64,000 bases of DNA, from contig NZ_CP074149.1 in assembly GCF_019968765.1 (NCBI RefSeq), forward strand, positions 3,844,001 to 3,908,000. Direction: 5' to 3'. The stretch's first letter is position 1. Every line of letters begins with the position of its first letter. This document shows, one piece after another, positions 32,747 through 43,338 of the stretch. The notes beneath the pieces were generated by a model. It saw only the letters and a program-made list of their open reading frames with translations, did no database searches and was not told where the DNA came from. The stretch comes from Enterobacter sp. JBIWA008 (GTDB lineage: Bacteria; Pseudomonadota; Gammaproteobacteria; Enterobacterales; Enterobacteriaceae). Both the position numbers and the translations under genes were made by a program.

Positions 32747-33664
32747 TTATTGCTCATACCTGAAGCGGAATTTTTCTTGCTCGGTTGCCGCTTTCGCCAG
32801 TATCCACTGCCGGAAGGCGGCTATTTTACCCAGTTCTGCCTGACTGTCATGACAAACCAGATAAAACGCATTCTTGCTGACCAGTACATCATTAAAAGGG
32901 CAGACCAGGCGGCCTGCCTCAATTTCGGACTGCGCCATGACGTTGTTCGCCAACGCCACGCCCTGTCCGTGAATCGCAGCCTGTAACACCATCGCACTGT
33001 GGCTAAAGATGGGTCCCTGCTGCACGTTTATATGAGTAAGACCTAATTGACGGGTATAAGTTTGCCAGTCACGGCGAGAGGCATCATGCAAAAGCGTATG
33101 CTGAGCCAGGTCAGCGGGTGACTTCAGCGCCTTTTCACCTGTTAACAGCAGGGGAGAACAGACCGGCAAGAGATATTCTGCGTATAATTTCTCAACACGC
33201 AAGCCCGGCCAGTTGCCGCGACCATAAAAAATGGCGACATCCACGTCATCGGCCAGTTTGTCCTCCTGGCGATCTACCGCCTGGATTCGAACGTCGATCC
33301 CCGGATAAGCTGAGTTAAAGCTTGAGAGTCTGGGCACCAGCCAATGAATGGCAAAACTGGGCAATAAACTGACGGTCAGGGCACCTTTTGCACTGCGAGC
33401 CTGCAGCTTACGCGTGGCTTCCGTAAGCTGGGAAAAAATCTCTTTAATATCCTGAAAATAGCTCTGCCCCTCTTCGGTCAACAGCAACGAACGGTTGCGT
33501 CGACGAAACAGCTTAAGGCCCAGAAAATCCTCCAGAGACTTGATTTGGTGACTTACTGCGGCCTGTGTCACAAAAAGCTCATCTGCCGCGCGGGTAAAGC
33601 TCAGGTGACGTGCTGCTGCATCAAAAACACGTAATGCATTGAGGGGTGGCAATCGCTTTGACAT
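32747..33664 (-). CDS. gcvA: Glycine cleavage system regulator GcvA
   Basis: A 305-residue LysR-type regulator. The N-terminal helix-turn-helix (LSFTRAADELFVTQAAVSHQIKSLE, in the usual first 65 residues) is followed by a ligand-binding domain. In E. coli GcvA activates the gcvTHP operon with glycine, represses it with purines together with GcvR, and activates the divergent small RNA gene gcvB. gcvB is indeed divergent here, with 128 bases between the start points. An ATTAG/CTAAT core for GcvA binding is seen at 33721-33725. Confidence 0.97.
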   Translation of the reverse strand: MSKRLPPLNALRVFDAAARHLSFTRAADELFVTQAAVSHQIKSLEDFLGLKLFRRRNRSLLLTEEGQSYFQDIKEIFSQLTEATRKLQARSAKGALTVSLLPSFAIHWLVPRLSSFNSAYPGIDVRIQAVDRQEDKLADDVDVAIFYGRGNWPGLRVEKLYAEYLLPVCSPLLLTGEKALKSPADLAQHTLLHDASRRDWQTYTRQLGLTHINVQQGPIFSHSAMVLQAAIHGQGVALANNVMAQSEIEAGRLVCPFNDVLVSKNAFYLVCHDSQAELGKIAAFRQWILAKAATEQEKFRFRYEQ

Positions 33665-33757
33665 GGTTATCTGGCTTAGATGTTAACGGATTTTAACAAA
33701 CAGGAAACAACGTTTAACCTATTAGTTTTTTTTATCTGAGCCATTATAATTTGTCCG

Positions 33758-33786
33758 TTGAGGAACTACCAGCAAATACCTATAGT
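33758..33786 (+). promoter_or_regulatory. gcvB promoter
   Basis: TTGAGG (33758-33763) and TATAGT (33781-33786) are 17 bases apart, with the expected GcvB start six bases after the -10 box. This is a near-consensus sigma-70 promoter. Confidence 0.85.
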
Positions 33787-33792
33787 GGCGGC

Positions 33793-34000
33793 ACTTCCTG
33801 AGCCGGAACGAAGAGCTTTTTTCGGAATGCGTGTTCTGAAGGGCTTTTGGCTTACGGTTGTGATGTTGTGTTGTTGTGTTTGCAATTGGTCTGCGATTCA
33901 GACCACGGTAGCAACGCTACCAATTTTTCACTTCCTGTACATTTACCCTGTCTGTCCATAGTGATTAATGTAGCACCGCCAATTTGCGGTGCTTTTTTTT
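33793..34000 (+). ncRNA. gcvB: GcvB small regulatory RNA
   Basis: A 208-nucleotide Hfq-dependent RNA that represses many amino acid and peptide uptake genes, such as oppA, dppA and cycA, by base pairing. It starts ACUUCCUGAGCCGG as in E. coli. It holds the G/U-rich R1 seed region near 33855-33885 (UUGUGAUGUUGUGUUGUUG) and the GGUAGCNNNGCUACC hairpin. A strong terminator, AGCACCGC / GCGGUGCU with a run of eight U, ends it at 33973-34000. The position beside gcvA is conserved. A 67-codon open frame overlapping it is not a gene. Confidence 0.97.
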
Positions 34001-34013
34001 CGCCTGCGATCTG

Positions 34014-34241
34014 TTAGTGCTCGATCTCTTTCATCTCTTTCACGTCCGTGCGGTTGATCTGCTGCTTGTTCCCGTTAGCATCTTTGTACGAAATCATCCC
34101 GGTATCATTATCGGTAGTTGGTTTCCCTTCCGAAACGATAGAACGACCATCGTTGGTGTGCATCACGTAGTTGTTACCAGAACAGGCGCTCAGGGCAAAA
34201 GTAAACGCACAGGCAGAAATGATTGCAGCTGTCTTATTCAT
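34014..34241 (-). CDS. ygdI: DUF903 lipoprotein YgdI
   Basis: A 75-residue small lipoprotein. The signal peptide ends in a lipobox (FALSAC) with Cys20 as the lipid attachment site. The mature part has the DUF903 core NYVMHTNDGRSIVSEGKP and GMISYKDANGNKQQINR, a small SH3-like fold. Function is unknown. YgdR at 61352 is a clear paralogue. Its stop lies only 13 bases from the end of GcvB on the opposite strand. Confidence 0.94.
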   Translation of the reverse strand: MNKTAAIISACAFTFALSACSGNNYVMHTNDGRSIVSEGKPTTDNDTGMISYKDANGNKQQINRTDVKEMKEIEH

Positions 34242-34433
34242 GATTATTCTCCTTTAGCAATTAATGCTATTCAAACCTCGATTTATAACAGGCTAAAACA
34301 TCCGCCTAACACTATTTAGCATAACCTGCTTTTTTGAGGCCGTAAGGATAAGCAGACAATTCTGATAGATATCAACCTCCTTGCCCTGCCGCTGAAATTG
34401 CGCGACGATCGCTATATTGAAATGAGGAATCCC

Positions 34434-35639
34434 ATGAACGCTTTCAGTCCTGCGCAGTTCCGCGCACAGTTTCCGGCGCTGGCCGATGCCGGTATTTACC
34501 TGGATAGCGCCGCCACCGCCCTTAAGCCACAGGCGGTGATTGAGGCCACGCAGCAGTTCTACAGCCTGAGCGCCGGGAACGTTCATCGCAGCCAGTTTGC
34601 CGAAGCGCAGCGATTAACCGCGCGCTACGAAGCCGCACGCGATCAGGTCGCGCGCCTGATCAATGCCGAAAGCGGGAAAAACATCGTCTGGACGCGCGGC
34701 ACGACAGAGGCCATCAATATGGTGGCCCAGTGCTACGCGCGCCCGCTGCTTCAGCCGGGCGATGAGATCGTCGTCAGCGAAGCGGAACATCACGCCAACC
34801 TGGTGCCATGGCTGATGGTGGCTGAGCAAACGGGCGCACGCGTGGTGAAGCTCCCACTGGGTGCAGACCTTCTGCCCGACGTGGCCCGTCTCCCCGAGCT
34901 GATTACTCCCCGCAGCCGCATTCTGGCGCTCGGACAGATGTCAAACGTCACGGGTGGCTGCCCGGATCTGGCTCAGGCTATTCGCATCGCGCATGCCAGC
35001 GGCATGGTGGTGATGGTCGACGGCGCTCAGGGCGTGGTGCACTTCCCGGCCAACGTGCAGGCGCTTGATATCGATTTTTATGCCTTCTCTGGTCATAAGC
35101 TCTACGGGCCAACCGGTATTGGGGCGCTGTACGGCAAGCCAGAACTGCTGGCAAAAATGACGCCGTGGCTCGGTGGCGGAAAAATGATTACCGAAGTATC
35201 GTTCGATGGCTTCAAAACTCAGGATGTTCCCTATCGTCTGGAAGCCGGTACGCCGAACGTGGCGGGGGTGATTGGCCTAAGCGCGGCGCTGGAGTGGCTG
35301 ACTGAAACAGACAGTGTTCAGGCTGAAAGCTGGAGCCGGGGACTGGCGACGCTGGCAGAGGAAGAACTCAAAAAGCGCCCGGGTTTCCGCTCGTTCCGCG
35401 TTCAGGATTCAAGCCTGCTGGCCTTTGATTTTGCTGGCGTTCATCATAGCGACATGGTGACGCTACTGGCCGGGTATGGCATTGCCCTGCGTGCCGGACA
35501 GCACTGCGCCCAGCCGCTGCTGGCGGCGCTCGGCGTGAGCGGTACGCTGCGTGCCTCGTTTGCGCCCTATAACACTCAAAGCGATGTTGACGCGCTGGTC
35601 GCAGCCGTTGACCGCGCCCTTGAAATACTGGTGGATTAA
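34434..35639 (+). CDS. csdA: Cysteine desulfurase CsdA
   Basis: PLP enzyme that takes sulfur from cysteine as a persulfide for CsdE and, in E. coli, for ct6A formation with TcdA. The 401-residue protein has the PLP lysine Lys222 in FSGHKLYG and the persulfide cysteine Cys358 in [11 protein letters not shown], both at the E. coli positions. The start at 34434 follows a GAGGAA ribosome site and gives the E. coli length. csdE follows with a one-base TAATG overlap. The partner TcdA is encoded just after, on the opposite strand. Confidence 0.98.
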   Translation: MNAFSPAQFRAQFPALADAGIYLDSAATALKPQAVIEATQQFYSLSAGNVHRSQFAEAQRLTARYEAARDQVARLINAESGKNIVWTRGTTEAINMVAQCYARPLLQPGDEIVVSEAEHHANLVPWLMVAEQTGARVVKLPLGADLLPDVARLPELITPRSRILALGQMSNVTGGCPDLAQAIRIAHASGMVVMVDGAQGVVHFPANVQALDIDFYAFSGHKLYGPTGIGALYGKPELLAKMTPWLGGGKMITEVSFDGFKTQDVPYRLEAGTPNVAGVIGLSAALEWLTETDSVQAESWSRGLATLAEEELKKRPGFRSFRVQDSSLLAFDFAGVHHSDMVTLLAGYGIALRAGQHCAQPLLAALGVSGTLRASFAPYNTQSDVDALVAAVDRALEILVD

Positions 35640-36085
35640 TGACTCACGCTGCTTTAGCCGGACATCCGTTTGGCACGGTCATCACAGAAGAGACCTTAAG
35701 ACAGACCTTCGCCCCGCTCCAGCAGTGGGAAGATAAATATCGACAGCTGATCCTGCTGGGTAAACAGCTCCCTGCGCTTTCAGAGGATCTCAAAGCGCAG
35801 GCGAAAGAGATTGCTGGCTGTGAGAACCGCGTCTGGCTTGGTGTAAGCGTCGCCGGCGAGAAGCTGCACTTCTTCGGCGACAGCGAAGGCCGCATCGTCC
35901 GGGGTCTGCTGGCAGTTTTGTTGACCGCTGTGGAAGGGAAAAGCGCGGCGGAACTGCTGGCACATTCGCCGCTGGCGTTATTTGATGAGCTGGGACTGCG
36001 CGCGCAGCTCAGCGCCTCGCGCGGTCAGGGGTTGATCGCGCTCAGCGATGCGGTACTGGACGCAGCCCGTCAGGCTCAGGCCTGA
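35639..36085 (+). CDS. csdE: Sulfur acceptor protein CsdE
   Basis: A 148-residue SufE-family protein that accepts sulfur from CsdA. The acceptor cysteine is Cys61 in [12 protein letters not shown]. The SufE fold segments [18 protein letters not shown] and [18 protein letters not shown] follow. It is coupled to csdA by a one-base overlap. Its 3' end overlaps the 3' end of the convergent tcdA by ten bases. Confidence 0.97.
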   Translation: MTHAALAGHPFGTVITEETLRQTFAPLQQWEDKYRQLILLGKQLPALSEDLKAQAKEIAGCENRVWLGVSVAGEKLHFFGDSEGRIVRGLLAVLLTAVEGKSAAELLAHSPLALFDELGLRAQLSASRGQGLIALSDAVLDAARQAQA

Positions 36086-36882
36086 CGTTCCGCCTTCGCC
36101 ATCATCTTCTTCAAGGCGTGAGACACCGCCACAAAGCCAAAGGAAGCGGTCACCATGGTGGCCGCGCCAAACCCGGAGGCACAATCCATTCTCTTTGGCC
36201 CTTCCGCCGTGCTTTTCATCGCACAGACTGAGCCATCCGCCTGCGGGTAGACCAGCGCTTCGGTCGAGAACACGCAGTCGACGCCCAGCTTGCCTTTGCT
36301 GTTCTTCACCACGTTAAAGTCGCTCTTCAGGCGCTCACGCAGCTTGGCCGCCAGAGGATCCTGAATGGTTTTCGCCAGATCGGCCACCTGGATCTGCGTC
36401 GGATCGATTTGCCCGCCCGCACCGCCCGTCGTGACCAGCGGCACCTTGTAGCGACGGCAGTATGCGATCAATGCCGCTTTTGGCCGCACGCTGTCGATGG
36501 CGTCAATCACATAGCTGTAGCCTTTGCTCATGTACTCCGCGACGTTATCTGCCGTCACAAAGTCGTCGATCACCGTCACGCGACACTCCGGGTTGATGAG
36601 ACGAATACGCTCCGCCATTACCTCAGATTTCGCCAGACCGACGCTATCGCGCAGGGCGTGGATTTGACGGTTGGTGTTAGTGACGCAAACGTCATCCATG
36701 TCAATCAGCGTGATTGCGCCAATACCGGTTCTCGCCAGCGCTTCTGCCGCCCACGACCCCACACCACCAATGCCCACGACGCAGACGTGCGCATCCGCAA
36801 ACAGCTGCAGGGCTTTTTCACCATATAAACGTGCCGTACCGCCAAAACGCTGGCGCCAGGCGTCGCTGATTACCACAGACAT
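36076..36882 (-). CDS. tcdA: tRNA threonylcarbamoyladenosine dehydratase TcdA
   Basis: E1-like enzyme that uses ATP to cyclise t6A37 to ct6A in ANN-decoding tRNAs. The 268-residue protein has the nucleotide-binding [19 protein letters not shown] (about 37-55), followed by [15 protein letters not shown] and the conserved [13 protein letters not shown], with a hydrophobic C-terminal part. It is convergent with csdA-csdE, whose products support it; the three lie together as in E. coli. Confidence 0.97.
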   Translation of the reverse strand: MSVVISDAWRQRFGGTARLYGEKALQLFADAHVCVVGIGGVGSWAAEALARTGIGAITLIDMDDVCVTNTNRQIHALRDSVGLAKSEVMAERIRLINPECRVTVIDDFVTADNVAEYMSKGYSYVIDAIDSVRPKAALIAYCRRYKVPLVTTGGAGGQIDPTQIQVADLAKTIQDPLAAKLRERLKSDFNVVKNSKGKLGVDCVFSTEALVYPQADGSVCAMKSTAEGPKRMDCASGFGAATMVTASFGFVAVSHALKKMMAKAERQA

Positions 36883-36895
36883 AAAACCTCAGATG

Positions 36896-36922
36896 TAAAA
36901 AGGGTGAGGTTTTCCTCACCCT
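36896..36922 (-). terminator. Terminator of mltA
   Basis: AGGGTGAGG / CCTCACCCT forms a 9-base stem with a TTTT loop. On the minus strand it is followed by a run of T, so it ends transcription from mltA just before tcdA. Confidence 0.85.
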
Positions 36923-36957
36923 GAACAGTAATCCGTATTGCGCTCAGAATACCACAA

Positions 36958-38055
36958 TCAGCCGCTGAATACGTTTCCAGCACCCGGCGCCGCTTTCAGT
37001 ACCCACACGCGTCCGTAGTGGTTATACCAACCCGCGCGATGGCCTGCGTCAGGGCCAATACCCTGATAGATGTCGAAGTGCTGGCCTTTTATCGCCCCGC
37101 CGACGTCCAGCGCCACCATCAGACGCAGCTCATACTGGCCGTTGAACTTGCCGTTATTGTCCAGCAGAGGGACTTCAGCCAGCAGCGTGGTGCCTGCAGG
37201 AATAATCGAACGATCTGATGCGACCGACGCACGTCCAATCAGCGGAACTGCACTCGCCCCTTTCACCGGCGCGAAGTTTTGCGGTTTGAAGAAGACGAAC
37301 GACGGGTTCTGCTCAAGCAGCTCGCGCACCTCGGCTTCGCTGTGTTTCTCGCCCCACTCACGGATAGCCTGCATCGACATATCTTCTTTCTTCACTTCAC
37401 CGCGGTCGATCAGCACCTTACCGATGCTGCGATAGGCGTGGCCGTTTTTACCGGAATAGCTGAAGAAGTTAAGCGGCGACCCGTCGCCAAAATCAATGTA
37501 GCCGCTGCCCTGAACGTCCATGATGAAGTTATCCATCAGGGAGTTGCTGTAGGCCAGAACGTAGTTTTCGCTTAGCGCACCGGCGTAGATCTCAGCGCGA
37601 GACGGCAGACGACCGCGTTTTGGCGGCATACGGTAGATAGGATACTGGAACTCGCCCTGACGGGAGTGTCGCGCCTGGATAACCGGGGTGTAATAGCCGG
37701 TAAACTGGACGTTGCCGTAGTTATCGGCTCCTTCCATCTGCCAGGCATCGATACCAAACTGGCGCATGTTGCGCGTATCGCCGCCAGCACGCAGCCAGTC
37801 CTGTACCGCGCTATAAACACTGTTCTGTGAGCTATACAGACGCGGCGAGGCGTTGCGGATCTGGTAGACCTGCTCGGAAAAATCACCGGCATTAATCGGT
37901 GCGCCGACAGCATCAGGCTGATTAACTAAAGAGAAAGGCTGGGATAACTTCCCGTCTTTATACTGTTGACCGCGATCGGTCGGTTTGGAAGAACAGGCCG
38001 CAAGAATCGCTACCATTGCGCCCGCCATCAGATACTTCGCCCAACGTCCTTTCAT
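36958..38055 (-). CDS. mltA: Membrane-bound lytic murein transglycosylase A
   Basis: Outer-membrane lipoprotein that cleaves peptidoglycan glycan strands to 1,6-anhydro ends. The 365-residue protein has a signal peptide with the lipobox ILAAC (Cys21). The MltA domain (about 110-270, with NVQFTGYYTPVI) and the C-terminal 3D domain (VALDVGGAIKGQHFDIYQG) with the catalytic aspartate are both present. AmiC, another septal murein hydrolase, is encoded on the far side of the tRNA genes. Confidence 0.98.
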   Translation of the reverse strand: MKGRWAKYLMAGAMVAILAACSSKPTDRGQQYKDGKLSQPFSLVNQPDAVGAPINAGDFSEQVYQIRNASPRLYSSQNSVYSAVQDWLRAGGDTRNMRQFGIDAWQMEGADNYGNVQFTGYYTPVIQARHSRQGEFQYPIYRMPPKRGRLPSRAEIYAGALSENYVLAYSNSLMDNFIMDVQGSGYIDFGDGSPLNFFSYSGKNGHAYRSIGKVLIDRGEVKKEDMSMQAIREWGEKHSEAEVRELLEQNPSFVFFKPQNFAPVKGASAVPLIGRASVASDRSIIPAGTTLLAEVPLLDNNGKFNGQYELRLMVALDVGGAIKGQHFDIYQGIGPDAGHRAGWYNHYGRVWVLKAAPGAGNVFSG

Positions 38056-38222
38056 TATATCTCGTCTTTAAGTTGCCCATTTCCGCGTGATGAAGATAAC
38101 AAACCGCCAGGGCTAATGAAATGCGATCGCATGCCCTTTGGCAAATTTTGCGCAAAAAATAGTCCAAACAAAGCCATGTCGTTCAATTTGCATACAAAAT
38201 CATGATTTATGTGAAAAAGGGG

Positions 38223-38250
38223 TTGCATCACAAACCTATCCGAGTATAGT
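38223..38250 (+). promoter_or_regulatory. Promoter of the fMet tRNA operon
   Basis: TTGCAT (38223-38228) and TATAGT (38245-38250) are 16 bases apart, followed by GCGC, a GC-rich discriminator typical of stringently controlled tRNA promoters. The first tRNA starts 14 bases after the -10 box. Confidence 0.75.
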
Positions 38251-38263
38251 GCGCATCCACGGA

Positions 38264-38340
<77 letters not shown>

Positions 38341-38384
38341 ATTAAAATTTGATGAAGTATCTTCTACGACTGTAGAAAGACGGA

Positions 38385-38461
<77 letters not shown>

Positions 38462-38505
38462 ATCAAATTTGAAGAAGTAAGTTTCTACACGAGTAGAAAG
38501 ACGGA

Positions 38506-38582
<77 letters not shown>

Positions 38583-38599
38583 ATACTTCTAAAAACAAT

Positions 38600-38624
38600 A
38601 AACACCCTTAAGGGTGTTTTTTTG
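38600..38624 (+). terminator. Terminator of the fMet tRNA operon
   Basis: AACACCC-TTAA-GGGTGTT followed by a run of T. Confidence 0.88.
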
Positions 38625-38670
38625 TATCTGTCGTTTGTGAATTTGCCGGGCGTTTACCCGGCTGAACGAT

Positions 38671-39924
38671 TTACCCGCGCCGCGCCAGCGTCGCCCCGTC
38701 AGAGAAATACGCCCGTATCCCCGCCAGAATCGACTCCGCAACTTCCTGCTGGAATTTTGCCGTCTTGAGCTTACGCTCCTCTTCAACGTTACTGATAAAC
38801 GCTGTTTCTACCAGAATGGACGGGATATCCGGTGCCTTGAGTACCGCAAACCCGGCCTGTTCAACGCTGTTTTTATGCAGCTTATTGATGTTGCCCAGCT
38901 TGCCCAGCACCGCTTTACCAAACTTCAGGCTGTCGTTAATGGTCAGCGACTGCACCATATCGAACATAGTGTGGTCGACGTAGCGGTCGCCGCTTTTGCT
39001 CACGCCACCAATCAGGTCAGAGGCGTTCTGGCTGTCAGCCAGGAATCTTGCTGCGGTACTGGTCGCGCCTTTGGTTGAGAGCGCAAACACCGACGAGCCG
39101 CTTGGCTGGCGGCTGGTAAACGCATCCGCATGGATCGACACGAACAAATCGGCGCGCTGCTTCTGCGCTTTCGCCACCCTGACCTTCAACGGGATAAAAA
39201 TATCTTCATTGCGCGTCATATAGGCGCGCATATTCCCTTCTTTATCAATCAACGCCTTCAGACGACGTGCAATTTGCAGCACCACGTCTTTTTCACGCGT
39301 ATGATATTTCCCCACCGCGCCGGAGTCTTCGCCGCCGTGGCCAGGATCGAGCATGATCACAATCGGACGATCGCGCCCTGCTTTGCCCGGCTGCGGACCG
39401 CTTTGCGCAGGTGGAACCTGACTCTGCAGATCGCCTTTGTTGTAATCCTCCAGCAGAGCGAGAAGCGGATCCTGAATATCCGTCGCATTGGCCGGGTAGA
39501 GATCCATCACCAGGCGCTCTTTGAACGTCGCAACGGGCGCCAGGGCGAACAGCTGCGGCTTAACGTTCTGCTTCAGTTCAAACACCATGCGCACGGTTTG
39601 TGGATCAAACTGCCCGACGCGCGCCGATTTAATAAACGGATCGTCGCCGCGGATCTGCGCCGCCATCCCTTTCAGCACGGAGTTGAGGTTAACGCCTTCG
39701 AGATCCACTACCACGCGTTCCGGGTTGCTGAGGGCAAATTGCTTATATTTCAGCACGCGATTGGATTCGACCGTCACGCGCGTATAGGTCGACGACGGCC
39801 AGACGCGCACTGCCACCACCTGACTGGTGGCGGCAAGACCGACCTGACTGACGCTAAGCAACCACATTGCCCCGGCCCCTTTTAACAAACGGCGGCGGCT
39901 TATTGCTGAATTGGATCCCGACAT
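38671..39924 (-). CDS. amiC: N-acetylmuramoyl-L-alanine amidase AmiC
   Basis: Periplasmic zinc amidase that splits septal peptidoglycan during cell division after activation by NlpD. The 417-residue protein starts with a twin-arginine signal ([10 protein letters not shown]), so it is exported folded by Tat. An AMIN domain (about 40-150) targets the septum. The Amidase_3 domain (about 190-410) has [18 protein letters not shown] and the late ETAFISN with the metal and catalytic residues. The start at 39924 gives the E. coli length; the frame extends 28 residues upstream without support. Confidence 0.97.
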   Translation of the reverse strand: MSGSNSAISRRRLLKGAGAMWLLSVSQVGLAATSQVVAVRVWPSSTYTRVTVESNRVLKYKQFALSNPERVVVDLEGVNLNSVLKGMAAQIRGDDPFIKSARVGQFDPQTVRMVFELKQNVKPQLFALAPVATFKERLVMDLYPANATDIQDPLLALLEDYNKGDLQSQVPPAQSGPQPGKAGRDRPIVIMLDPGHGGEDSGAVGKYHTREKDVVLQIARRLKALIDKEGNMRAYMTRNEDIFIPLKVRVAKAQKQRADLFVSIHADAFTSRQPSGSSVFALSTKGATSTAARFLADSQNASDLIGGVSKSGDRYVDHTMFDMVQSLTINDSLKFGKAVLGKLGNINKLHKNSVEQAGFAVLKAPDIPSILVETAFISNVEEERKLKTAKFQQEVAESILAGIRAYFSDGATLARRG

Positions 39925-40100
39925 GCTTCTCCCGAGCAAGAACACTGACTGATATACAAAATGTCCAAATTGACCGAAAACTTTAACGAATGACGCATAA
40001 ACTGTCATCTATAAAAAGGTAAACAATCACACGCTAACGCACGGATTACTTACCAATTTCTGTGGGTCGCGGAAAATTTGCGCTTGCACACACGTCCATA

Positions 40101-40139
40101 ATCGAATAAAAATACAGAAATTACGAATAAACATTCATT
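40101..40139. promoter_or_regulatory. Two ArgR boxes upstream of argA
   Basis: Box 1 (40101-40118) has CGAAT-AAAA-ATACA and box 2 (40122-40139) has CGAAT-AAAC-ATTCA. The ArgR consensus is TGAAT-N4-ATTCA. They are separated by exactly 3 bases, the standard spacing, and lie just before the argA start, so arginine should repress this gene. Confidence 0.85.
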
Positions 40140-40151
40140 AAGGGTTGTGCC

Positions 40152-41483
40152 ATGGTGAAGGAACGTAGAACCGAACTGGTCCAGGGATTCCGCCATTCTG
40201 TTCCCTATATCAACGCCCATCGGGGAAAAACGTTTGTCATCATGCTTGGCGGCGAAGCCATTGAGCATGAGAATTTTTCCAGCATCGTCAATGACATTGG
40301 CCTGCTGCACAGCCTCGGTATCCGCCTGGTGGTGGTGTATGGCGCGCGTCCGCAGATCGACGCCAACCTGGCTGCTCACCACCACGAGCCGATTTACCAC
40401 AAACATACCCGCGTCACCGATGCCAAAACCCTGGAGCTGGTGAAACAGGCGGCGGGTCTGCTGCAGCTGGATATTACCGCGCGTCTCTCCATGAGCCTGA
40501 ACAATACGCCGCTGCAGGGCGCGCATATCAACGTCGTGAGCGGCAACTTTATCATTGCCCAGCCGCTCGGCGTGGACGATGGCGTGGATTACTGCCACAG
40601 TGGCCGCATTCGTCGTATTGATGAAGAAGCTATTCACCGCCAGCTGGACAGCGGTGCCATCGTGCTGATGGGCCCGGTGGCGGTCTCCGTAACCGGTGAA
40701 AGCTTTAACCTGACCTCAGAAGAGATTGCCACGCAGCTGGCAATCAAGCTGAAGGCGGAAAAAATGATTGGGTTTTGCTCCTCCCAGGGTGTCGTAAACG
40801 ATGAAGGGGTAATAGTGCCGGAACTTTTCCCGAATGAAGCCCAGGCCCGCGTGGAAGCGCTGGAAGCCGAAGGCGATTACCACTCCGGCACCGTCCGCTT
40901 CCTGCGTGGCGCCGTGAAGGCCTGCCGCAGTGGCGTGCGCCGCAGCCACCTGAACAGCTATCAGGAAGACGGAGCCCTGCTGCAGGAGCTGTTCTCGCGC
41001 GACGGTATTGGTACACAAATTGTGATGGAGAGTGCGGAGCAGATCCGCCGCGCCACCATCAATGACATCGGCGGCATTCTGGAGCTGATCCGCCCGCTGG
41101 AACAGCAGGGCATTCTGGTACGTCGCTCACGCGAGCAGCTGGAGATGGAGATCGACAAATTCACCATTATTCAGCGCGATAACCTCACCATTGCCTGCGC
41201 CGCGCTCTATCCGTTCCCGGAAGAAAAGATCGGTGAAATGGCCTGCGTGGCGGTGCATCCTGATTACCGTAGCTCTTCACGCGGCGAAATGCTGCTTGAA
41301 CGCGTGGCGGCGCAGGCGCGCCAGATGGGGCTGAGCAAGCTGTTCGTCCTGACGACGCGCAGCATTCACTGGTTCCAGGAGCGCGGATTCACGCCGGTGG
41401 ATATCGATTCCCTGCCGGAAACGAAGAAAGAGATGTACAACTATCAGCGTCGTTCAAAAGTGCTGATGGCCGATCTGGGATAA
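40152..41483 (+). CDS. argA: N-acetylglutamate synthase ArgA
   Basis: First enzyme of arginine synthesis; acetylates glutamate from acetyl-CoA and is inhibited by arginine. The 443-residue protein has an N-terminal amino-acid-kinase domain (about 1-280, no longer a kinase, binds arginine) and a C-terminal GNAT acetyltransferase domain (about 295-440). The latter has [25 protein letters not shown] forming the acetyl-CoA site. It is divergent from amiC, with two ArgR boxes in front. Confidence 0.98.
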   Translation: MVKERRTELVQGFRHSVPYINAHRGKTFVIMLGGEAIEHENFSSIVNDIGLLHSLGIRLVVVYGARPQIDANLAAHHHEPIYHKHTRVTDAKTLELVKQAAGLLQLDITARLSMSLNNTPLQGAHINVVSGNFIIAQPLGVDDGVDYCHSGRIRRIDEEAIHRQLDSGAIVLMGPVAVSVTGESFNLTSEEIATQLAIKLKAEKMIGFCSSQGVVNDEGVIVPELFPNEAQARVEALEAEGDYHSGTVRFLRGAVKACRSGVRRSHLNSYQEDGALLQELFSRDGIGTQIVMESAEQIRRATINDIGGILELIRPLEQQGILVRRSREQLEMEIDKFTIIQRDNLTIACAALYPFPEEKIGEMACVAVHPDYRSSSRGEMLLERVAAQARQMGLSKLFVLTTRSIHWFQERGFTPVDIDSLPETKKEMYNYQRRSKVLMADLG

Positions 41484-41489
41484 TACGAC

Positions 41490-41515
41490 GCCCTCACCGT
41501 CCGGCGAGGGCTTTC
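41490..41515. terminator. Bidirectional hairpin between argA and recD
   Basis: GCCCTC / GAGGGC with extra inner pairs, followed by CTTTCGTT on the plus strand. It lies in the 34-base gap between converging genes. Confidence 0.65.
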
Positions 41516-41517
41516 GT

Positions 41518-43338
41518 TCAGAGGGACTCAAATATCGCGCTCAGCCCGCTTCGGCGTTCCGTTCGGGTGGCAATCGCCTGTACCAGCACGCGTTCATCGG
41601 TATACAGCGACAGGCGCTGACGCGCACGCGTAATGGCGGTGTAGATCAGCTCGCGGGTAATGACGGGTGAAAGCTGCGTGGGCAGGATCAGCGCCGCATG
41701 GTTAAACTCGGAGCCCTGAGATTTATGCACCGTCATCGCCCAGGCGGTTTCATGCTCAGGCAAACGGCTGGGCTGGAAAGACTTCACGCTGCCGTCCGGC
41801 ATCTGGAACCAGACGCGCAGGCCCTGACCGCGATCGAGCGCAATCCCGATATCCCCGTTAAACAACCCCAGCGCGCTGTCGTTGCGGGAGATCATCACCG
41901 GTCGCCCTTCATACCAGCGCGAATGCGGGGTACGGTTAATTTTGCGTTTTTGCGCCAGCAGCTGTTCCAGCCGGTCGTTCAGACCCCGGACGCCAAAGGG
42001 GCCTTCCCTCAACGCACAGAGCAGCTGGTATTCGCCGAACGCGGCAATGACCTGCTCCGGCGTACTTTGCTGTTGTACGCCCGTCAGAAAGTGCTGGTAC
42101 CCCTGCAGGGCGTCGTCCAGCATCGCCTGATACTCTTCCCCGCTTTGCAGCGATTTTTTCTCAATATCCGAGAAGGTACCGTCAAATACCGCAGTGGTTG
42201 TGCGCCGGTCGCCCCGGTTCACTGCCGCCGCAAGCTGGCCGATGCCGGAGTCGCTTCCGAAACGATAGCTTTTTTGCAGCAGACACAGGCTGTCGCGCAG
42301 CGCCCCTGCAAGCGAATGGTTTTCAGACGTGAGCGAACATCCGGTGAGACGGGCTAGCTCCTGAGCGCGTTCAGCGGTATATCCCAGGCTGGCATACGTG
42401 CAGATATCGCCCAGCACAGCCCCGGCCTCAACGGAGGCAAGCTGGTCGCGATCGCCGAGGAAAATGACGCGCGCGTGCGGCGGTAGCGCATCGATCAACC
42501 GCGACATCATCGTCAGGTCAATCATCGATGCTTCATCCACCACCAGCACGTCAAGGTGCAATGGGTTACCGGCATGATAGCGCAGACGCTGGCTACCCGG
42601 CTGTGCCCCAAGCAAACGGTGCAGGGTGCTGGCTTCATTGGGAAAAAGCGCAAGCTGCTCCCCGGTTAGCGGCAGTTTTTGCAGCGCGCCGCCTAACGAT
42701 TCCGTCAGACGTGCCGCCGCTTTACCGGTTGGGGCCGCCAGGCGAATACGGCACTTTTGCTCACCCGATAACTGAATCAGCGCAGCAAGCAGTTTTGCCA
42801 CGGTGGTCGTTTTCCCGGTACCCGGGCCGCCAGAAATCACCGAGATCCGTCGCGTTAAGGCCACGGCTGCCGCCACTTTCTGCCAGTCTGTCGCGTCGTC
42901 AGAGGTAAAAAGCGCATCCAGCGTTTGCCGGAGCTTTACTTCATCGCACGGAAGCGGGGCGTTGGTCTCGCTGAAGAAGCGCGCCACCGTCAGTTCGTTA
43001 CGCCACAGCCGGTTGAGATACAAACGCTCGCCGACAAGGATCATCGGCGTCCCGGTATCGGCTCCGCTCACGGCAGGCGAGCCGAGTAATATCCCCTGCC
43101 AGTCCACAGCGTCACCCAGCAGCGCGAAACACGCCTGTAAAGCCGGAGGCATCGTCTCATCCACCGCCAGACGCGACAGCGGCAGACACACGTGCCCCTC
43201 CCCCGCGTCTTTGCTCAGAATGGCGGCGGCAAGCATGACGGCAGGCTCCTCACCAGCCACCATCATGGCGAACTGCACATCCAGGTGGCGCAGTAATCGT
43301 TGTTCAACCGCGTCCAGCAGTAGCGCCTGCATCGTCAT
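41518..43338 (-). CDS. recD: RecBCD helicase subunit RecD
   Basis: The fast 5'-3' helicase motor of RecBCD. The 606-residue protein has Walker [10 protein letters not shown] (about residues 170-178), [11 protein letters not shown] as Walker [18 protein letters not shown], and the late superfamily 1 motif [11 protein letters not shown]. Its ATG overlaps the recB stop by four bases, giving equal production of the subunits. E. coli length is 608. Confidence 0.98.
   Translation of the reverse strand: MTMQALLLDAVEQRLLRHLDVQFAMMVAGEEPAVMLAAAILSKDAGEGHVCLPLSRLAVDETMPPALQACFALLGDAVDWQGILLGSPAVSGADTGTPMILVGERLYLNRLWRNELTVARFFSETNAPLPCDEVKLRQTLDALFTSDDATDWQKVAAAVALTRRISVISGGPGTGKTTTVAKLLAALIQLSGEQKCRIRLAAPTGKAAARLTESLGGALQKLPLTGEQLALFPNEASTLHRLLGAQPGSQRLRYHAGNPLHLDVLVVDEASMIDLTMMSRLIDALPPHARVIFLGDRDQLASVEAGAVLGDICTYASLGYTAERAQELARLTGCSLTSENHSLAGALRDSLCLLQKSYRFGSDSGIGQLAAAVNRGDRRTTTAVFDGTFSDIEKKSLQSGEEYQAMLDDALQGYQHFLTGVQQQSTPEQVIAAFGEYQLLCALREGPFGVRGLNDRLEQLLAQKRKINRTPHSRWYEGRPVMISRNDSALGLFNGDIGIALDRGQGLRVWFQMPDGSVKSFQPSRLPEHETAWAMTVHKSQGSEFNHAALILPTQLSPVITRELIYTAITRARQRLSLYTDERVLVQAIATRTERRSGLSAIFESL

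Noticed and set aside
33758..33961. A 67-codon open frame on the plus strand after gcvA
   Set aside because: It starts at the -35 box of the gcvB promoter and runs through the small RNA; no ribosome site and no known relative.
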